The notes under the pieces: generated by a model
Told to the model about the DNA's origin: nothing
Databases searched by the model: none
Seen by the model: only the letters and a program-made list of their open reading frames with translations
NCBI GenBank assembly: GCA_023229765.1
Contig: JALNYO010000023.1
Coordinates: 1-53,451 of the forward strand
Length of the DNA stretch: 53,451 bases
Reading direction: 5' to 3'
Source of the DNA: Syntrophales bacterium
GTDB lineage: Bacteria; Desulfobacterota; Syntrophia; Syntrophales; UBA5619
Translations under genes and position numbers: made by a program
Shown here: positions 16,660 to 25,560 of the stretch, one piece after another
Position numbering within the stretch: position 1 is the stretch's first letter
Layout: every line of letters begins with the position of its first letter

Positions 16660-18045
16660 TCAGGCCTCGTCGCCGCTAAGATGATTATTTAGCCCATACT
16701 CCTTTAATTTGTTCTGCAGTGTGCGGCGGTTGATGCCGAGACTTTTTGCCGCCCGCGTGCGGTTGCCGCCCATATCTGCCAGCGTCTTGATGATCAGGGC
16801 CTTTTCCATCTCGGAGATGGAGAATCCGGAGGAGATATCGAGAAACTCCTTCCCTTCTGCCGGAGAAAGCATTTGAATAACGAGGGGGAAATCGGCAGGG
16901 ATAATCGCCGCTTCCCGCGCCATGATTACGGCCCGTTCGATGCAGTTCTCCAGTTCCCGGATGTTTCCCGGCCAATCGTAACGCACGAGTAAATCCATTG
17001 CCTTACCCGCAATGCCCTTGAGAGCCTTTCCACTTTTAGAACAATAGAGAGACAAAAAATGTTCCGCCAGCGGAGGGATGTCCTCTTTCCGTTCGCGAAG
17101 CGGGGGCAGCATAATTGGGACAACATTCAGTCGATAATAGAGGTCTTCCCGGAAACGGCCGCTCTTGACCTCCGCTTCCAGCTCCCGGTTCGTGGCGGCG
17201 ATTACGCGGATATCCACCTTGACGGTGCGGTTGCTACCCAGCGGCTGAAATTCCTTTTCCTGCAATACGCGCAGGAGTTTGGTCTGCACGGCTGTGCTCA
17301 TCTCCCCGATCTCATCGAGAAAAATCGTGCCGTCATCGGCTAGTTGAAACCGGCCCTCGCGCCGCGCCATAGCACCGGTAAAGGCGCCCTTCTCATGTCC
17401 AAATAGTTCACTCTCCAGCAGTGTTTCAGGAAGGGCGGCACAGGAAACCTTGATAAACGCCTGCCCGGCCCGGAGGCTGTTGTGATGAATGGCGTTGGCC
17501 ACGACTTCCTTGCCAGTTCCACTCTCACCCATTATCAGCACAGTTGCATCGGAGGGTGCCACGAGCGACAGCGTATCGACGAGACCTCTCATTTTCGCGC
17601 TCCGGGCAATGATCCGGGAAAAATCGAAACGATCCCCCAGGCGCTCCTTGAGCATGATGTTCTCCTCACGCAGGTGATAGTGCTCCAACGCCTTTCCAAT
17701 CAGAATCTTCAGTTCATCGATGTCGAGAGGCTTCATCAGATAGTCGAAGGCCCCTGCTTTCAGCGCTTCCACGGCTGTTTTTACCGAAGCGTAGGCGGTC
17801 ATGATCAGTACTGGCACATGGGGAGAAATCTTGCGAATCTCGGCAAGCGCCTCAATGCCGTCCATGGCCGTCATCCGGATGTCAAGCAGGATCACGTCGA
17901 AGGCCTCTTTTGCCACTGCCGCCACTGCCTCCGTGCCATCGGAGGCCTCTGTCACTGCATACCCATCCTCCCTAAGGACCGCGCGCAGCATCATCCGATG
18001 ACTTGCCTCGTCATCCACAATAAGAATCATGGGTTTATCTTTCAT
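16660..18045 (-). CDS. NtrC-family sigma54-dependent response regulator
   Basis: A 461-residue activator: receiver domain 1-120 with phospho-acceptor D55 in VILLDIRM, AAA+ domain with Walker A GESGTGKE and the sigma54-contacting GAFTGA loop (about 170-230), and a Fis-type helix-turn-helix at the C-terminus (NRTRAAKSLGINRRTLQNKL). On phosphorylation it should activate sigma54 promoters. Its ATG overlaps the stop of the kinase gene, so the two are a cognate pair. The domain order is that of AtoC/ZraR regulators. Targets cannot be deduced; neighbouring genes do not show an evident sigma54 promoter that I could find by eye. Confidence 0.93.
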   Translation of the reverse strand: MKDKPMILIVDDEASHRMMLRAVLREDGYAVTEASDGTEAVAAVAKEAFDVILLDIRMTAMDGIEALAEIRKISPHVPVLIMTAYASVKTAVEALKAGAFDYLMKPLDIDELKILIGKALEHYHLREENIMLKERLGDRFDFSRIIARSAKMRGLVDTLSLVAPSDATVLIMGESGTGKEVVANAIHHNSLRAGQAFIKVSCAALPETLLESELFGHEKGAFTGAMARREGRFQLADDGTIFLDEIGEMSTAVQTKLLRVLQEKEFQPLGSNRTVKVDIRVIAATNRELEAEVKSGRFREDLYYRLNVVPIMLPPLRERKEDIPPLAEHFLSLYCSKSGKALKGIAGKAMDLLVRYDWPGNIRELENCIERAVIMAREAAIIPADFPLVIQMLSPAEGKEFLDISSGFSISEMEKALIIKTLADMGGNRTRAAKSLGINRRTLQNKLKEYGLNNHLSGDEA

Positions 18046-19868
18046 GCCTGCTCCCCTCCTCTTTCGGCAAAGCGAAGATTGATGTTCATAAACGGCAGAA
18101 TTATCCGGAACCGCGTCCCCTCTCCCGGCCGGCTTTCCACGCTGATGTCTCCGCCGTGGCCCTCAATAATCTGATGCACGACCGCCAATCCCAACCCCGT
18201 TCCCTTCCTCTTACTGCTGAAGAAAGGCTCGAAAACCTTTTCCAGGTCTTCCTCGGGGATGCCGTCCCCCGTGTCGGTTATAACTATCGCAACTGCATCG
18301 GGTGATTCCGTTCTCTGCAGCGAAAGCATGATCTTGCCTCCGCCTTTCATTGATTCCATGCTGTTCAAAACGATATTGATGAATACCTGAGATATCTGGT
18401 CTCTGTCCACGTGCACATCAGGCAGGTTCTCTTGATATTCCTTGAATATCGATATTTTACGCTCGGCCAAATCGGAGGCCAGCAGTTTCAATACATGATC
18501 GGCAATATCCTCCAGACGCTGCGGTTCCCGGTGGGGGACCTTCGGCCCGGCAAAGTCCAGGAGTTCCGTGATGACCCGATTGAGGCGGTCCACCTCCTTC
18601 ACCATGACTATGGCATAACCCTCTTCCTCCTCCTGACCCTTGAATCGCTTCGCAAAGTACTGGGCAAACCCCTTGATCGAACTCAAAGGATTGCGAATCT
18701 CGTGGGCCACGCCGGCGGCCAATCGTCCCAGAGAGGCAAGGCGCTCGCTCCGGCGGACCTTCTCCTGAAGGTCGCGCAGCTCCGAAAGGTCTTTTATGAG
18801 CAAAACCCGCCCCTGCTCCTGACCCGCATCATCCTTGAGCGGCGCTACGCTGACGCTGATCGGGATTTTGACGTCCCGTTCCCGGCGGCGAATCTCCATC
18901 TGCTTTTCCTTTACAACCCTGCCGCTCGCGCCAGGAGCAAGCGGCTCTTCCCAAACGCCATCAAGGAAATCGGCGATATTCCGGCCCTCCATGGTTGCCG
19001 GTTCTACTCCGAGAATCTCTCCTGCCTGTCTATTGAAAGTGACGATTTTCCCATCCCGGTCGATGGACAGCAAGCCGTCGGCCATGCTTTCCAGGACATT
19101 TTCGGTGTAACTCTGCATCCTGATCAGCTTGTTGTCAACGAGATAGTAATTCTGAACTATAAAAACGAAATAAAGCGCCCCCGTTCCCAGTATAACGAGA
19201 ATCGCCGCCATCAGGAGGTTATGATGACGGTCCTGCAGGCGGGCCGTTTCGGCTGTTGCCAACCGTAAACTCAGGAAGATCATCTTATCATTGGCTGATT
19301 TTCGCACTGTTCCTTTTGCCTCGACCGTCTGCGCATCACGCAACTGCACAACGGGATAGGGCCGAAACAACTGAATAACTTCAAAGACCCGCTCCCCCGG
19401 TGCAAACTGTCGGTAGCGTGTTACCATTCCCTGCTGCCGCAAGAGTATCTTGAGTGAGGAAGTCTCCGATAAATTACCGCCGCTGGAAATCGCCGCTGAT
19501 TTTACGGAGGGGCTCACTGCCACTGCGACGCCCTCATGGTTGAAGATCGCGATGGAGGCAATCTCCGGTTCGCGGGCAACCTCTTTCACGAGTTTCTGGA
19601 GACGGCCGGCGCCGGCAGAAGAAGGGTCATCAGCCCGCACCCCGGCCTCAATGGCCCGGATGATGACCTGCGCTTCCCGGATGAGTGACTCTTCCATTCG
19701 CCCCCGTTCCCGGCTCATGTTCCGGTACGTGGAAATTGAGATAACGAAGAAGAGGATAATCACGGCAACGACAATGGTCCATGCGGGCAAGTATAGAGAT
19801 TTATAGCGTTTACCTTTTTTCATTGGGCTACCGGAATGGGTAATTAAGGGTGCATTAAGGGATTTCAT
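18042..19868 (-). CDS. Membrane sensor histidine kinase with PAS domain
   Basis: A 608-residue kinase: transmembrane helix about 28-48, extracytoplasmic sensor 49-216 (ZraS-like, dCache-type length), second helix 217-241, PAS domain about 252-360, dimerisation helix with phospho-acceptor H389 in AHEIRNPLSS, and HATPase domain with DTGDGIP and GTGLGLAVV (about 530-565). It phosphorylates the NtrC-type partner encoded in the 4-bp overlap downstream. Neither the first ATG nor M16 has a good ribosome site, so the start is uncertain. The normal C-terminus (RIILPF) is followed by MNINLRFAERGGEQA, derived from a dispersed repeat. Confidence 0.92.
   Translation of the reverse strand: MKSLNAPLITHSGSPMKKGKRYKSLYLPAWTIVVAVIILFFVISISTYRNMSRERGRMEESLIREAQVIIRAIEAGVRADDPSSAGAGRLQKLVKEVAREPEIASIAIFNHEGVAVAVSPSVKSAAISSGGNLSETSSLKILLRQQGMVTRYRQFAPGERVFEVIQLFRPYPVVQLRDAQTVEAKGTVRKSANDKMIFLSLRLATAETARLQDRHHNLLMAAILVILGTGALYFVFIVQNYYLVDNKLIRMQSYTENVLESMADGLLSIDRDGKIVTFNRQAGEILGVEPATMEGRNIADFLDGVWEEPLAPGASGRVVKEKQMEIRRRERDVKIPISVSVAPLKDDAGQEQGRVLLIKDLSELRDLQEKVRRSERLASLGRLAAGVAHEIRNPLSSIKGFAQYFAKRFKGQEEEEGYAIVMVKEVDRLNRVITELLDFAGPKVPHREPQRLEDIADHVLKLLASDLAERKISIFKEYQENLPDVHVDRDQISQVFINIVLNSMESMKGGGKIMLSLQRTESPDAVAIVITDTGDGIPEEDLEKVFEPFFSSKRKGTGLGLAVVHQIIEGHGGDISVESRPGEGTRFRIILPFMNINLRFAERGGEQA
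18066..18092 (-). repeat. Palindromic-repeat core at the 3' end of the kinase gene
   Basis: The minus strand reads TTTATGAACATCAATCTTCG, then CTTTGCC, three differences from the intergenic copy at 14268 over 27 bases. It is in frame and encodes FMNINLRF at residues 593-600, extending the kinase past the usual end of the HATPase fold. Confidence 0.55.
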
Positions 19869-19889
19869 GGCACGCAGATAGTGTCAGGT

Positions 19890-20642
19890 CTATATCCCAG
19901 CCCCCCCGTCAAATTCATAAGTCTGTGAAAAAACGTCGAGAATTTCCCGTTTTTTCTGTTCCACATACTTATCCAGATCCACCTTGATGCCCTCGAGCTG
20001 CTCAACCGCTTCCAGCCTTTCTTCCATAGAATCTATCTGTTTCCCAAGAAATTTGAAGGCGTCGGCGATGGGATCGGGCAATTTATTGTGCCCCAGTTCA
20101 GTGAGTTCCCGGGCGGAAAAACCCATCCCGATCCGCGCCGGCACACCCACCGCAATGGCATTCGCGGGCACGTCCTTAACCACGAGGGATGCGGCCCCGA
20201 TCCTCGTACCATCTCCAATATGGATGGGCCCCAAAACAATCGTACCAGCCCCGACAAGCACATGATTGCCTATGGTGGGATGGCGTTTTTCCTTCTTCAG
20301 GCTTACCCCGCCCAGCACTACCCCCTGGTAGAGCAGGACGTCGTCGCCGATATCGGTAGTCTCCCCGATCACTACTCCAGCGCCGTGATCAATGAAAAAT
20401 CGCCTGCCGATCCTGGCCCCAGGGTGAATCTCGATGCCCGTAAGGAAACGGCCGAGATGCGATATGAAACGGGCCAAAAAATAAAACCGGTGATTCCAGA
20501 GAAAATGGGCGGCCCGGTGCATCCAGATCGCGTGCAGACCAGGATAGAAAAAAATAACCTCAAAGATATTTCTTGCCGCAGGGTCTTTCTTGAAGACGTT
20601 TTGCACGTCCTCCCAAATACCCTCTTTTATATTCTTTAGCAT
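19890..20642 (-). CDS. cysE: Serine O-acetyltransferase
   Basis: A 250-residue left-handed beta-helix acetyltransferase making O-acetyl-L-serine from serine and acetyl-CoA, the substrate of CysK encoded nearby. Evidence: alpha-helical N-terminus, IEIHPGARIGRRFFIDHGAGVVIGET hexapeptide repeats with the catalytic DH pair, VSLKKEKRHPTIG loop and GVPAR. It has the short N-terminus of EpsC/plant-type enzymes and an added C-terminal helical tail (about 195-250). Its start lies within the last 7 bp of metW. A GTGTCAGGTCTA motif just past its stop vaguely recalls the 22-bp repeat at yeiH. Confidence 0.93.
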   Translation of the reverse strand: MLKNIKEGIWEDVQNVFKKDPAARNIFEVIFFYPGLHAIWMHRAAHFLWNHRFYFLARFISHLGRFLTGIEIHPGARIGRRFFIDHGAGVVIGETTDIGDDVLLYQGVVLGGVSLKKEKRHPTIGNHVLVGAGTIVLGPIHIGDGTRIGAASLVVKDVPANAIAVGVPARIGMGFSARELTELGHNKLPDPIADAFKFLGKQIDSMEERLEAVEQLEGIKVDLDKYVEQKKREILDVFSQTYEFDGGAGI

Positions 20643-21283
20643 GGCTTAGCCTTTTTATTTTCAGCACCGCTGTCAGGAGTGAATTCTTCCTCCCCTGTCA
20701 GCACAAAGATCGCATTGAGGGCCAAAAGATTGGGCCAGAATCTGATCAGCTTATCACTCCCGAGGTAATAGGCCTTCAGGATGCGGAGGTTCTTCTCCTC
20801 GCAAAAATTCCTGAAATCATCAATGCTCAGGCAGCGCACGTTGGGAGTATCGTACCACAGATGGGGCAATGACTTCGTCATCGGGGCGATTCCCCGGAAG
20901 AAAAGCATGAACCGGGCAATGATATAGGCAAAATTGGGAAAACCGATGATGACCTTCCGCCCCACGCGCAGGGCCTCCCGGATGATGAAATCTATGTTCG
21001 TCACCTCCTGCATGCTCTGATTCAGGATAACGTAGTCGAACGACTGATCGGGGTACTCGACAAGTCCGCTTGTGATATCGCTGTTAAAGACGCTTAATCC
21101 TTTACGCACACACTGGTAAATGGCGGCATCATCCAGTTCTATCCCCTGCACCTTGGCACCCTTGTCCCGGGCCAGAAAATAGAGAAGATCGCCATTCCCG
21201 CACCCCAAATCGAGAACCCGGGCGCCGGGCGTCACGGCCTCATAGATGATTTTGTAGTCCAAACGAAGGGAGTCAGATGTCAT
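20636..21283 (-). CDS. metW: Methionine biosynthesis protein MetW
   Basis: A 215-residue SAM-methyltransferase-fold protein with RVLDLGCGNGDLL (motif I) near 19-31 and the family-specific FDYVILNQSMQEV. MetW accompanies MetX in many proteobacteria and is needed for homoserine O-acylation there; the chemical role is not settled. The gene overlaps metX upstream by 11 bp and cysE downstream by 7 bp, implying translational coupling. Confidence 0.93.
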   Translation of the reverse strand: MTSDSLRLDYKIIYEAVTPGARVLDLGCGNGDLLYFLARDKGAKVQGIELDDAAIYQCVRKGLSVFNSDITSGLVEYPDQSFDYVILNQSMQEVTNIDFIIREALRVGRKVIIGFPNFAYIIARFMLFFRGIAPMTKSLPHLWYDTPNVRCLSIDDFRNFCEEKNLRILKAYYLGSDKLIRFWPNLLALNAIFVLTGEEEFTPDSGAENKKAKPC

Positions 21284-22433
21284 AAGTTTTCACTACCTCG
21301 TAGCCTTGATATGTTTTATCCAGAAAATGTTGGACGAGATTTTGCTGCTCATCCATTTCCACAAGAAAGGCGTCATGCCCATACGTGGAGCGCAGTTCGC
21401 AATAGGTCGCATCCACGCGCCTTATCTTAAGCTCTCGCACAATCTCCTGCGACTGAACGGATGGATAAAGCCAGTCAGAGCGATACGAAATGATCAGGAA
21501 GCGGGGGTCCGCCTTTCGCCCTTCGGGAACAAGCCTCCCCCCGGAAAGATCGAAATAATCGATCGCTTTCGTAATGTAGAGATAGGAATTGGCGTCGAAC
21601 CGTTTTACAAAACTGTCGCCTTTGTAATGCAAATAACCCTCTACCTCAAAATCCGCCCCGAACTTGAAATTGTAACTGGCGTTTTTCAGCCGGCGGGAAA
21701 ACTTCGCCTCCATGGACTGAACGCTCATAAACGTAATATGACCGATCATCCGAGCCAAAGCCAACCCTTTTTCCGGCTGTCCGTATGCGTAGTAATTGCC
21801 ATCACGCCAGGCCGGATCGGCCATTACCGACTGCCGCACCACCTCATTGAAGGCGATCTGCTGGGGTGAATGCTTGAGGGCGGTAGCAATGGGGATGGCC
21901 GAGCGAATCCGTTCGGGATACGAGGCCACCCACTGCAGCACCTGCATGCCGCCCATGGAGCCCCCCGCCACACACATAAGTTTTTCAATGCCCAGGTGAT
22001 CAAGCAGATGACGCTGCGCCTCCACCATGTCGGCAATGGTAATGCTGGGGAAATCCAGGGCGTAAGGCGCGCCAGTCGCGGGATTTACAGACGATGGCCC
22101 GGTGCTTCCCTTGCATCCGCCGATTACGTTCGAGCAGATGATAAAATGTTTGTTCGTATCGAAGGCCTTACCCGGGCCAATCATGCCTTCCCACCAACCC
22201 GGGTCCTTTTCACCCTCAAGATAACCCGCCGCATGCGCATCCGCGGATAGCGCATGACAGACAAGAATGGCATTCGTTTTGTCGCCGTTCAGATCTCCGT
22301 AGGTCTCGTAGGCGATCGTTACGGGTCCGAGCTTTCCCCCTAATTCAAGGGACATCTCATTCGGCGGCTCGGCAAAGGTAAAATATTTTGTTTGTACCGG
22401 ACCTACACTTTGTTTCTTTTTCATCTGAGCCAC
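21273..22433 (-). CDS. metX: Homoserine O-acetyltransferase
   Basis: A 386-residue alpha/beta hydrolase that acylates homoserine, the activated substrate for MetY encoded upstream. Nucleophile Ser in GGSMGGMQ, catalytic Asp and His in the C-terminal YRSDWLYP and YGHDAFLVE segments. The frame starts with a GTG at 22431-22433; the ATG three codons later (22422-22424) is equally possible, as neither has a clear ribosome site. The N-terminal SVGPVQTKYFTF is normal for the family. Succinyl rather than acetyl specificity cannot be excluded by inspection. Confidence 0.92.
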   Translation of the reverse strand: MAQMKKKQSVGPVQTKYFTFAEPPNEMSLELGGKLGPVTIAYETYGDLNGDKTNAILVCHALSADAHAAGYLEGEKDPGWWEGMIGPGKAFDTNKHFIICSNVIGGCKGSTGPSSVNPATGAPYALDFPSITIADMVEAQRHLLDHLGIEKLMCVAGGSMGGMQVLQWVASYPERIRSAIPIATALKHSPQQIAFNEVVRQSVMADPAWRDGNYYAYGQPEKGLALARMIGHITFMSVQSMEAKFSRRLKNASYNFKFGADFEVEGYLHYKGDSFVKRFDANSYLYITKAIDYFDLSGGRLVPEGRKADPRFLIISYRSDWLYPSVQSQEIVRELKIRRVDATYCELRSTYGHDAFLVEMDEQQNLVQHFLDKTYQGYEVVKTYDI

Positions 22434-22485
22434 ACCAATCTTTCGGTTAAATACCAGCGCAAAAATATTGTCTTTCTTTAAACCA

Positions 22486-23406
22486 TCATTTGGAGAAAAG
22501 CCAAGTGGAGAGGTATCTTTCCCCCGTATCCGGAAGGAGCGCTACAATAGTTTTGTCAGCCGCTTCCGCGCGTTTGGCAACTTCCAGGGCGGCCCACAGG
22601 GCCGCTCCACTCGATATCCCGACCAGAATACCCTCCTCTTTTGCCAAACGCCTCGCTGCCTCGCCGCCGTCCTCATGGGAAACCAGCATGATCTCATCTA
22701 TAACGCTGCGGTCCAGTACCCCCGGCACAAACCCGGCGCCGATACCCTGAATCTTGTGCGCCCCGGGCTTCCCCCCGGAAAGAACCGGCGAACCGGCCGG
22801 TTCAAGACCAATTATTTTAACAGCAGGCCTTTTTTCTTTTAAAAATTTACCCACTCCGGAGATGGTTCCGCCGGTGCCGATGCCGGAAATAAAATAGTCG
22901 ATATTGCCCTCCGTGTCGGCCCAGATTTCCTCCGCCGTCGTTACCCTGTGCATCTCAGGATTGGCCGGGTTGTTGAACTGCTGGGGGATAAAGCTGTTTT
23001 TCATGGTTAGCGCCAGTTCATCGGCCTTTTCTATGGCCCCCTTCATTCCCTTCGCGCCCTCGGTGAGCACCAGCTCCGCGCCCAGGATGTGGAGAAGCTG
23101 TCGCCTCTCCACACTCATGGTGTCCGGCATGGTCAGGATAAGTCTGTATCCCCTGGCGGCACAGACGAAGGCCAGAGCGATCCCGGTATTGCCGCTCGTG
23201 GGTTCGATGATAACTGTCTCACTGTTAATTCTCTCCTGCTTCTCTGCGGCATCGATCATCGCCACGCCGATGCGGTCTTTGACGCTGGAAAGCGGATTAA
23301 ATGATTCAAGCTTCACCAGCACCGTCGCCTTCATTCCCGCGGCAAGCTTGTTTATTTTGACGAGCGGCGTCCGTCCTATAGTCTTGGTAATATCTGAAAA
23401 AATCAT
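22486..23406 (-). CDS. cysK: Cysteine synthase A
   Basis: About 306 residues, PLP-dependent O-acetylserine sulfhydrylase making cysteine from O-acetylserine and sulfide. SSVKDR carries the PLP lysine, TSGNTG the substrate loop, GIGTGGTISG the phosphate loop. The frame extends 30 codons further upstream, but the ATG at 23404-23406 (MIFSDITKTIGRTPLV) has a good AGGAGG nine bases before it and matches the usual N-terminus. It sits between metY and metX. Confidence 0.94.
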   Translation of the reverse strand: MIFSDITKTIGRTPLVKINKLAAGMKATVLVKLESFNPLSSVKDRIGVAMIDAAEKQERINSETVIIEPTSGNTGIALAFVCAARGYRLILTMPDTMSVERRQLLHILGAELVLTEGAKGMKGAIEKADELALTMKNSFIPQQFNNPANPEMHRVTTAEEIWADTEGNIDYFISGIGTGGTISGVGKFLKEKRPAVKIIGLEPAGSPVLSGGKPGAHKIQGIGAGFVPGVLDRSVIDEIMLVSHEDGGEAARRLAKEEGILVGISSGAALWAALEVAKRAEAADKTIVALLPDTGERYLSTWLFSK

Positions 23407-23428
23407 CTTCTTGTTCCTCCTTGATCCG

Positions 23429-24742
23429 TTAAACGGCGGCTTTTTGCAGCGCCTGTGCGATATCGTCCTTGATGTCGTCAATGTGTTCGAGACCAATGGA
23501 CAGACGGATAAAATCAGGCGTCACCCCGGTGGCTATCTGTTCTTCCGCCGTCAATTGCTGATGCGTGGTAGTCGCCGGATGGATGGCAAGCGACTTGGCA
23601 TCCCCTATGTTTGCCAAATGCGATATCAAATGGAGCGCCTCGATAAATTTCTTGCCGACCGGCGCTCCTCCCTTGATTCCAAAGCCGATAATGGCGCCGC
23701 AGCCATGGGGAAGATACTTCTTCGCCCGTGTTTTTTCCGCACTCGAGTCCAGTCCGGGATAATTAACCCAGGCTGTCTGGGGATGCGTCTCCAGATAAGA
23801 GGCCACCGCCAACGCGTTTTCCGAATGGCGCGGCATCCTTAAATGCAGCGTCTCCAAACCTTGCAGGAAGAGAAACGCATTGAAGGGCGACATGGCCGGC
23901 CCCAGGTCCCGAAGCAGCCCTACCCGGGCCTTGACAATAAACGCGAGGTTTCCCAGCGGCGCCAGAGCCTTGACAAATTCAAGGCCATGATAGCTGGGAT
24001 CGGGGTCGGTAATCGTCGGAAAGTCGCCCTGCGTCCAGTCGAACTTTCCCGAATCAACAATCAGACCGCCCAGTGATGTGCCATGCCCGCCAATGAATTT
24101 TGTGGCGGAATAGACGATGACATCAACGCCGAAATTAAAGGGCTGCAGCAGGTAGGGCGAAACGGTGTTGTCCAATATGAAAGGAATGCGGTTCTTGTGC
24201 GCCACGGCCGCCAAGCCTTCCAGCTCGGCAATGTCGAGCTTGGGGTTCCCAACGGATTCGGCATATATTGCCTTGGTCTTCGGGGTAATAGCCTTCTGAA
24301 AGGCATCCAGGTCGTTGGATTTAACGAATTTCACAGTAATGCCCATCCGCGCAAAGGTGTAATGGAAGAGATTGTACGTCCCGCCGTAGAGGTTATCGGC
24401 AGAGACGATCTCGTCGCCCGCACGCGCGATATTGAGCAGGGCAAGCGCGATCGCGGACTGTCCGCTGGCTACGGCCAGCGCCCCTACGCCTCCTTCCATT
24501 AAGGCGATCCGTTTTTCCAGTACATCGTTTGTGGGATTCATGAGCCGCGTATAGATATTCCCGAATTCCTTCAGGGCGAAAAGACTCGCCGCATGCTCGG
24601 TACTCTTGAACTGGTAAGACGTCGTTTGATAAATCGGCACAGCCCGGGAGCCGGTTGTCGGATCCGCTTCCTGTCCGCCATGCAGCGCCAGGGTTTCAAC
24701 CTTCAATTTATTTTTTTCTTCAGCCACAGCATTCTCCTTCAC
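23429..24742 (-). CDS. metY: O-acetylhomoserine sulfhydrylase
   Basis: A 437-residue Cys/Met-metabolism PLP enzyme: FGNIYTRLMNPTNDVLEKR for the phosphate/PLP site, ALASGQSA-type helix (AVASGQSAIALAL), and PLP lysine in YSATKFIGGHGTSLGG. Length and the YQTTSYQFKS start fit O-acetylhomoserine sulfhydrylase rather than cystathionine synthase. It converts O-acetylhomoserine and sulfide to homocysteine, directly using the MetX product and sulfide. Confidence 0.92.
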   Translation of the reverse strand: MKENAVAEEKNKLKVETLALHGGQEADPTTGSRAVPIYQTTSYQFKSTEHAASLFALKEFGNIYTRLMNPTNDVLEKRIALMEGGVGALAVASGQSAIALALLNIARAGDEIVSADNLYGGTYNLFHYTFARMGITVKFVKSNDLDAFQKAITPKTKAIYAESVGNPKLDIAELEGLAAVAHKNRIPFILDNTVSPYLLQPFNFGVDVIVYSATKFIGGHGTSLGGLIVDSGKFDWTQGDFPTITDPDPSYHGLEFVKALAPLGNLAFIVKARVGLLRDLGPAMSPFNAFLFLQGLETLHLRMPRHSENALAVASYLETHPQTAWVNYPGLDSSAEKTRAKKYLPHGCGAIIGFGIKGGAPVGKKFIEALHLISHLANIGDAKSLAIHPATTTHQQLTAEEQIATGVTPDFIRLSIGLEHIDDIKDDIAQALQKAAV

Positions 24743-24785
24743 AATAGCTTAAATATATAAGTGTTTTTAATTACGGATAAAATTA

Positions 24786-25556
24786 TCAGCTCACCCGTTC
24801 TGCGCAACTATATAAATTGAGCCCGCCTCCCTTTGCCAAGGTTGCCATACCGAGTCCCACATCCCGGGCAATCTTGACCGCCTGATCGGTGGGAGCGCCG
24901 GAAGAAACCACCAGGGGGATTCGACAGCGCAGCATCTTGGAGGTGATCTCCGAAGAGATTCGCCCGCTCGTCAACAGCCACTTATCCTCAAAATTCAACC
25001 CCTGCGCAAGCGCCTCGCCTATAACCTTATCAACAGCATTGTGTCTCCCCAGATCATCGCGAAAAATAAGCATCTCACCCTCTCGGGAGGCCACGGCAGC
25101 GCTGTGCACGCCCCGCGTGGATTTATGTTCCTCCGAGAAATTCAGGAACATTTTCATAAGCTCAAAAACCCTTTTCCCCTCAATCACAAAATCGGAATCA
25201 AGCCTGTCCCGCTGCAGCACATCGAGGGGGTTGTGAAAGATAATGCCCTTCCCGCAGCCGGAGGTATAGACCCTTTTAAAAACGAACTCACCCGGCAATG
25301 TTTCCGGATCAATGCCGATGCTTGCCTTCCAGAGCTCTTTGTCAATGATCAGCGACTCGACCGCGGCGGCATCAGTTATTACGCCGGAGTTATAGAGAAA
25401 ACCGATCACGAGATTTTCAAGATCCGTTGGCGAACACAGGAGCGTGGCCATTTCCTTGCCGTTCACCTCGAGCGTGAGCGGCGCCTCCTGCGTCACCCCG
25501 ACTGCCCGTATCTCTCTTTCCTTCGTGCCAATGAATATAACCTCAAATTTTTCCAT
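24786..25556 (-). CDS. fdhD: FdhD formate dehydrogenase accessory sulfurtransferase
   Basis: A 256-residue protein of the FdhD family, which passes sulfur from a cysteine desulfurase to the molybdenum/tungsten cofactor of formate dehydrogenase. Seen: LLCSPTDLENLVIGFL, the cysteine loop VYTSGCGKG with C101, RGVHSAAV, DLGRHNAVDKV and TSGRISSEI. The E. coli CxxC loop is reduced to one cysteine here (C-G-K-G). No formate dehydrogenase is in the window; co-location with a desulfurase gene agrees with the sulfur-relay role. It ends 43 bp before metY. Confidence 0.92.
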   Translation of the reverse strand: MEKFEVIFIGTKEREIRAVGVTQEAPLTLEVNGKEMATLLCSPTDLENLVIGFLYNSGVITDAAAVESLIIDKELWKASIGIDPETLPGEFVFKRVYTSGCGKGIIFHNPLDVLQRDRLDSDFVIEGKRVFELMKMFLNFSEEHKSTRGVHSAAVASREGEMLIFRDDLGRHNAVDKVIGEALAQGLNFEDKWLLTSGRISSEITSKMLRCRIPLVVSSGAPTDQAVKIARDVGLGMATLAKGGGLNLYSCAERVS

Positions 25557-25560
25557 ATCC

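Noticed and set aside
22385..22424. ACCTACACTTT near the metX start resembles the 22-bp repeat at yeiH
   Set aside because: Only about 12 bases match, and the encoded SVGPVQTKYFTF is an ordinary MetX N-terminus, so coincidence is likely.
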